Source: an uncultured bacterium
GTDB taxonomy: Bacteria; Verrucomicrobiota; Kiritimatiellia; RFP12; UBA3636
DNA: 43,671 nt
Reading direction: 5' to 3'
NCBI GenBank assembly: GCA_902761575.1
Contig: CACWKU010000003.1
Span: forward strand, 1 to 43,671
The position numbers and the translations under genes are program-made. Shown here in pieces: positions 39,889 through 43,671 of this stretch. A model generated the notes under the pieces. That model worked only from the letters and a program-made list of their open reading frames with translations, searched no databases and was not told where the DNA came from. The stretch's first letter is position 1. Each line of letters starts with the position of its first letter.

Positions 39889-42123
39889 ATGCTCCCTCTC
39901 TCCGCCCAGCTCCGGATCCGCCTGGTCGTCCTCGTCGCCGTCTCGTTCTGCCTGGCGACGGCGACGCTGTGGAAGGGCGAGACGATGCGCGCGGAGAAGG
40001 ACGCCCGCGCGCTTCTCGAGCTGAACTACCGCGACGTCTCGCGGGGCTTCACGGACCGCGCCGACTACCAGCTCGTCTCGGTCGCCCGCGAGATCGCCAA
40101 CCGGCTCGGCTCGTCCGGGCGGCTCGCCTCGGAGGACGTCGCCGCACTCTGCGCCGAGCAGGAGATCGCCGAGATCTACGACGTCGACACGCGCGGGATC
40201 GTCGTCGGCGGCAGCCGGCTGGTCGGCTCCTACATGGGCGCCGGACCGCAGTCCGGGGAGTTCCTGAAGCTGCTCGAGCCGGACGGCCCCGAGACCCTCT
40301 CGCAGCCGGACTTGCCGCGCACGTCCGACGGCCGGCTTTTCAAGTACGCCGCCGCGCGCTTCCCGGACCGCAGCGGCTACATCGAGGTCGGCTGGGCCGA
40401 GGAGCGCTTCCTCAAGTTCCTCCGCCAGCGCGCCTACGGCTACACGCGCAGCTGGCACATCGACGAGCGCGGCTTCATCGTCTTCGTCGACCGCGACGGC
40501 GTCGTCACGAGCCACGCCGACATGTCGCTCGCGGGCAAGACCCTCCAGGAGGCGACGGGCCTCGATCCGGCCTCCGTCCCGACCGGGACGCTCTTCCGCG
40601 CGACGATCGCCGGGGAGCCGATGTTCTGCTACGCGGGGCCCGTCCGCGACTACCTGGCGGTCCTCGCCGACCCGGTCGCGGACGTCTTCGCCTCGCGCGA
40701 CCGCTTCATGCCGCGCATGGGGGCCGTGCTGCTCGCCGTCTTCGCGCTGCTCTTCCTCTTCGTCTCGGGGATGCTGCGCAGCCGCGTGGCGGGGTCCGTC
40801 CGGCGCATCGGCGACGCCCTCCGCCGCATCGCGGGGGGCGACCTCGGCGGCCGCGTCGAAGAGCGCTCGTGCCTCGAGTTCTCCGAGCTCTCCGACAACA
40901 TCAACTCGACGGTCGTCGCGCTGCGCGACGCCGCGGAGGAGCGCGTGCGCCGCATCGAGGCGGAGCTCGAGCTGGGGCGCACGATCCAGCGGGCCGCGCT
41001 CCCCGCCGACTTCCCCTCCGAGGAGGGCTGGAGCCTCGCCGCCTCGATGGAGTCCGCGCGCGAGGTGGGCGGCGACTTCTACGACTTCTTCCCGGTCGGC
41101 GAGACGCACCGCGCGTTCCTCGTCGCCGACGTCTCCGGCAAGGGCGTCACCGGCGCGCTCTACATGATGAACGCCAAGACGCTGCTCAAGGACGCGCTCC
41201 TCGCCGACCCGGAGCGCGACCCGGCCGCCGCCCTCACGCGCGCGAACAACGAGCTCTGCGCCAACAACCCCGCCGAGATGTTCGTCACCGCGTGGGTCGG
41301 CGTCCTCGACCTCGAGACGGGCCGCGTCGCCTTCGCCAACGCGGGCCACAACCCGCCGCTGCGCCTGCGCGAAGGCGCCGCCCCCGAATGGATCCGCGAG
41401 AAGTCCGGCTGCCCGCTCGGCTGCTTCGAGGGCGTCGCCTACAAGCGTCACGAGGTCGCGCTCGGCCCCGGCGACGCGCTCTTCCTCTACACCGACGGCG
41501 TCACCGAGGCGATGGACCTCGCCGGCGCGCTCTTCGGCGAGGAGCGCCTCGCCGCGACCCTCGCCGCCGCCGGCTCGCGCGTCCCCCGCGCGCTCGACGT
41601 CGCCGTCCACGCCGCCGTCTCCGCCTTCGTCGCCGGCGCCCCGCGCGCGGACGACCTCACCGTGCTCGCCCTGCAGTGGCTCGGCGCGCCCGAGCGCCGG
41701 ATGCGGACCTTCCCGAACGACGAGAACGCGCTCGCCGCCTCGGCCGAATTCCTCGAGCAGACGCTCGACGAGGCCGGCTGCCCGCCGAAGGACAAGGCGC
41801 GGCTCCTCGTCGCGCTCGACGAGGTCGTCTCCAACGTCGTGCGCTGCTCGGGCGCGTCCGGCCTCGCGATCTCGGTGCGCCTCTCCCGCGACCCGCGCGG
41901 CGCGACGGTCTCGGTCTCCGACGACGGCAAGCCCTTCGACCCGCTCCACATCCCGCCGCCGGACCTGACGCTCGGCGCGGACGAGCGTCCGATCGGCGGC
42001 CTCGGCATCCTGCTGCTGCGCAAGACGATGGACGGGCTCTCCTACCGCCACGCCCACGGCTGCAACATCCTCACCTTCCGCAAGGAGTTCGCCGAGCCCG
42101 GCGACGCCCGGAAGAACGTGTAA
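39889..42123 (+). CDS. Membrane SpoIIE/RsbU phosphatase fused to an RsbW-like HATPase (744 aa)
   Basis: A transmembrane helix (about 9-27), a periplasmic sensor region (about 30-275, Cache-like by size), a second helix (277-298) and a HAMP segment (VRRIGDALRRIAGGDLGGRV) lead to a PP2C domain at about 385-595. That domain has Gly395-Asp396 (GGDFYDF), VADVSGKGVTGAL, DGVTEA and Asp588-Asp589 (DDLTVLAL), the metal ligands. At about 605-735 there is a GHKL ATPase with the N-box Glu645/Asn649 (ALDEVVSNVV) and a GGLGILLL box. The phosphatase would reactivate the STAS antagonist and the ATPase would phosphorylate or sequester it. Bordetella BtrU/V/W uses separate proteins for this in type III secretion control. 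Here sensing, phosphatase and kinase-like parts are one polypeptide. Confidence 0.95.
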   Translation: MLPLSAQLRIRLVVLVAVSFCLATATLWKGETMRAEKDARALLELNYRDVSRGFTDRADYQLVSVAREIANRLGSSGRLASEDVAALCAEQEIAEIYDVDTRGIVVGGSRLVGSYMGAGPQSGEFLKLLEPDGPETLSQPDLPRTSDGRLFKYAAARFPDRSGYIEVGWAEERFLKFLRQRAYGYTRSWHIDERGFIVFVDRDGVVTSHADMSLAGKTLQEATGLDPASVPTGTLFRATIAGEPMFCYAGPVRDYLAVLADPVADVFASRDRFMPRMGAVLLAVFALLFLFVSGMLRSRVAGSVRRIGDALRRIAGGDLGGRVEERSCLEFSELSDNINSTVVALRDAAEERVRRIEAELELGRTIQRAALPADFPSEEGWSLAASMESAREVGGDFYDFFPVGETHRAFLVADVSGKGVTGALYMMNAKTLLKDALLADPERDPAAALTRANNELCANNPAEMFVTAWVGVLDLETGRVAFANAGHNPPLRLREGAAPEWIREKSGCPLGCFEGVAYKRHEVALGPGDALFLYTDGVTEAMDLAGALFGEERLAATLAAAGSRVPRALDVAVHAAVSAFVAGAPRADDLTVLALQWLGAPERRMRTFPNDENALAASAEFLEQTLDEAGCPPKDKARLLVALDEVVSNVVRCSGASGLAISVRLSRDPRGATVSVSDDGKPFDPLHIPPPDLTLGADERPIGGLGILLLRKTMDGLSYRHAHGCNILTFRKEFAEPGDARKNV

Positions 42124-42145
42124 CGTTCCGCCCCGTTCCGTGTAG
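42119..42145 (+). promoter_or_regulatory. GTAAC-N14-CGTGTAG promoter of the effector remnant at 42223
   Basis: TGTAAC (42119-42124, overlapping the upstream GTG-TAA stop), 14 bp, CGTGTAG (42139-42145). One base shorter than the other spacers; it could be weakened. Confidence 0.5.
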
Positions 42146-42222
42146 AACGGGTATCGGCCGCAAGGCCACGAAACCCCTCCCCAGCCCCGCCCGCCCCAAC
42201 GACCCGCCGCGAAAGGCCCCCC

Positions 42223-42624
42223 ACGCCCCTTTCCCTCGACGCCATCCGCAACTTCGCGGGCAACGACCGCATCCTGGTCGACGCCCGGACCGGGACCGTC
42301 CAGTCCGAGAACAAGCTGCAGCCCTTCAAGAGCTTCTTCGACATCGGCGACGCCCGCCAGAGGAACGCCGAGACGCTCTCGATGATCCACCACGCCTTCC
42401 TCAACGACCCGCGCTTCGCCTCCCGGGACCTGCTGTCCGCGGCCGTGCGGATGCTCGCGCAAGTCCGCACCGACCGAGCCATCGGCGCCGCGCAGCTCAG
42501 GGACATCGCGGACGAGCTCTTCCGCCTCTCCGGCGAAGGGGCCGGAAACGGCGTCGACGCCGTGATCCGGGAGCGCGTGGCCCTCCACCTCGCCGCCCGC
42601 AGCCTTCCGCGTTTTCGCGGACGG
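42223..42624 (+). pseudogene. Effector remnant with ATG-to-ACG start (E3/E7-type N-terminus)
   Basis: The reading frame begins ACG-CCC-CTT, exactly where MPL would be expected. It continues PLSLDAIRNFAGNDRILVDA, then AETLSMIHHAFLNDP and ADELFRLSGEG, closely matching the opening of E3 and E7 in style. An AAAGG ribosome site sits six bases before the ACG, as in other effectors, and no in-frame ATG or usable GTG lies between the promoter and it. After about 130 codons the frame runs into a transposon-like element (42637-43056) and ends as unrelated sequence at 42849. I call it a decayed effector that lost its start and its body. Rare ACG initiation cannot be excluded. Confidence 0.6.
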
Positions 42625-43065
42625 AGCGAACGTTCCTGGACATTCCCCACTTTTCGGCGCCGCAATGTCGCGGAAGCCCGCAAACAGGCCACTTGCGTCG
42701 ATGCGGCGTCGCGCGCCTCCCGCGCACCCCGCCACGTTACCGCAGGAGGGGGACGAATCCTGCGCGCGTCCACGGCGGCCAGCCCTCCGCCTCCTGCTCC
42801 GGCCGCCTCCGCCCGCGAATCTGCAACACGGTCGGAGAGCCTGTGTTAACGGGTCATGCCGCAATTTCACCGTGCGTGATTATTAGCAATTTCTCCGCTT
42901 CCCGAGCGCACAAACACCGGAAAATCACGCACGGTGGAATCGGATTTCGGAGTTGCCGTCCGGAGCATGCCCGGAGCCGCGACTCGGACCGGACGGCGAA
43001 GCCGCAGCCCTGAGCTCCGCCTTGAGACCGGGTGCCGAAAAAGTGGGGAATGTCCAGAGCGAACG
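42624..43065. mobile_element. MITE-like element (42637-43056) with inverted ends and flanking direct repeats
   Basis: TGGACATTCCCCACTTTTCGGC at 42637-42658 recurs inverted at 43034-43056 with one extra T. Immediately outside, GAGCGAACGT is present as a direct repeat (42624-42633 and 43057-43066), consistent with a 9-10 base target-site duplication; three extra bases (TCC) separate it from the left end. The 420-bp interior encodes no transposase. The TTCCCCAC ends vaguely recall IS21-type termini, which I cannot verify. It interrupts the end of the decayed effector. Confidence 0.65.
42868..42936. repeat. 14-bp perfect inverted repeat within the mobile element
   Basis: CACCGTGCGTGATT (42868-42881) and its exact complement (42923-42936) around a 41-base AT-richer loop. 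It may be a nested element end or a structured centre of the element. Confidence 0.7.
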
Positions 43066-43094
43066 TCCGGATTCCTCCATTGCCAACTTTTTTT

Positions 43095-43120
43095 GTATCT
43101 TTTCCGTCCGGTTTCGTGTA
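43095..43120 (+). promoter_or_regulatory. GTATC-N15-CGTGTA promoter of the right-hand glycine-rich protein
   Basis: TGTATC, 15 bp (TTTTCCGTCCGGTTT), CGTGTATGAT. Predicted start about 43127, 24 bases before the ATG. Confidence 0.7.
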
Positions 43121-43150
43121 TGATACGCCTTGTCTATCGCCTTTCCGCCC

Positions 43151-43671
43151 ATGACAAAGCCCCTTCTTCCCTTCCGCAACGCCTACGCGCGCGCGCTCGC
43201 AGCGCTCGCGATTTTTGCTTTTTCGCCCGCCGCGCGCGCAAGCACCGGCTTCACGCAGTCCGGCATGATCGCCCACTGGGACCAGACGCTGTCCGACGGC
43301 GTCGTCTACATGGTCTCGCAGAGCATGACGCTCAGCGCCTGGGGCGGCCAGAGCGCGCTCAAGGTGGCCGACGGCGCCACGGCGGTGATCTACATTCCGT
43401 CCAACGTCACGCTCACGGTGAACGGCGGCAGCGCGAACGGCACGACGGGAGCCGGCGCCGCCATCCGGGTGCCGGCGTCCTCCACGCTCGTCATCACCGG
43501 CCAGGGTTCGCTGGTCGCCAGCGGCGGCGGGGGCGCTAACGGCGTAAACGGCGGCGACGCGGACTCGTGCTACCTCAAGGTCCACGGCGACAACAACAAT
43601 TCGCACGGCGGCCATGGCGGCGCGGGCGGCGCGGGCGGCGGCGGCGCGGCGGCGGCGATTGGCGGCGCCGG
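43151..43671 (+). CDS. Secreted glycine-rich surface protein, partial (C-terminus beyond window)
   Basis: It starts MTKPLLPFRNAYARALAALAIF with a signal peptide ending near ARAS. A segment follows that matches the protein at 688: LSDGVVYMVSQSMTL, GATAVIYIPSNVTLTVNGGS, SSTLVITGQGSLVASGG. It then enters a glycine-rich tract (GGHGGAGGAGGGG) and is still open at the last base (173 codons seen). It is probably an exported surface or matrix protein with no assigned function. Unlike its paralogue at 688 it is preceded by the sigma-B-like promoter, not the MerR type, so the two relatives seem to answer to different signals. Confidence 0.75.
   Translation, partial: MTKPLLPFRNAYARALAALAIFAFSPAARASTGFTQSGMIAHWDQTLSDGVVYMVSQSMTLSAWGGQSALKVADGATAVIYIPSNVTLTVNGGSANGTTGAGAAIRVPASSTLVITGQGSLVASGGGGANGVNGGDADSCYLKVHGDNNNSHGGHGGAGGAGGGGAAAAIGGA

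Noticed and set aside
42626-42849. The continuation of the 42223 frame to its stop at 42849 as part of a real protein
   Set aside because: From 42637 it lies inside the inverted-repeat element and turns into low-complexity proline/alanine/arginine text with no likeness to effectors.

Overview
The window is a GC-rich piece of a bacterial chromosome, about two thirds G+C or more, carrying what looks like a type III secretion effector island. The best guess for the host is a member of the PVC superphylum, perhaps Kiritimatiellota or a related verrucomicrobial lineage. That guess rests on base composition, very large effector-like proteins, outward-facing glycine-rich secreted proteins, and a STAS/SpoIIE partner-switching module. 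It is inference. No rRNA, tRNA, transposase or structural type III secretion gene is present.

Layout. Two paralogous glycine-rich secreted proteins leave the window at either end (688-1 leftward, 43151-43671 rightward). Between them, almost all leftward, lie eight large or medium effector candidates (E1 5545-824, E2 7896-5686, E3 13202-8709, E4 18038-17127, E5 20916-18790, E6 23652-21040, E8 31568-27582, E7 38681-35085). With them are seven small acidic CesT/Tir-type chaperones (8487, 17121, 18654, 24149, 31863+, 32387+, 39237) and several broken effectors (16618-16439, 16433-16160, 33090-32934, 42223-42624). E2 carries the CKSGKDR active site of SopB/IpgD-type phosphoinositide phosphatases directly behind a SigE-like chaperone, and this anchors the type III interpretation. 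E3 ends in an HD phosphohydrolase domain. E6 and E7 share a kinase-like D-N-D signature and each has its own paralogous chaperone. E1 and E8 share their N-terminal portion. E1, E5 and E8 share a C-terminal module.

Other cargo: a XamI-like restriction-modification pair (13484-16122) abuts a truncated effector at a REP-like palindrome. A secreted LRR plus GH29-like protein and a MATE exporter form a translationally coupled pair (24396-27559). There is a FadL-like outer membrane protein (34944-33682), a MerR regulator (33537-33094), and a STAS antagonist with a SpoIIE/HATPase switch protein (39543-42123).

Regulation is the most striking part. Two promoter types recur. Six promoters have TTGACT and TAxxxT boxes separated by exactly 19 bp that hold a CTTGGAG-CTCCAAG type dyad, the signature of MerR activators; one of them drives the local merR gene. 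Eleven more share GTAAC (or GTTTC/GTATC), 14-15 bp, then CGTGTA, which resembles sigma-B-class promoters. One precedes the STAS/SpoIIE genes themselves, another precedes the effector remnant behind them, and the rest precede effectors, chaperones or the right-hand glycine-rich protein. At 24200 and 31650 the two types sit in tandem. My inference is that effector delivery is gated both by a MerR-sensed signal and by a partner-switching/alternative-sigma circuit.
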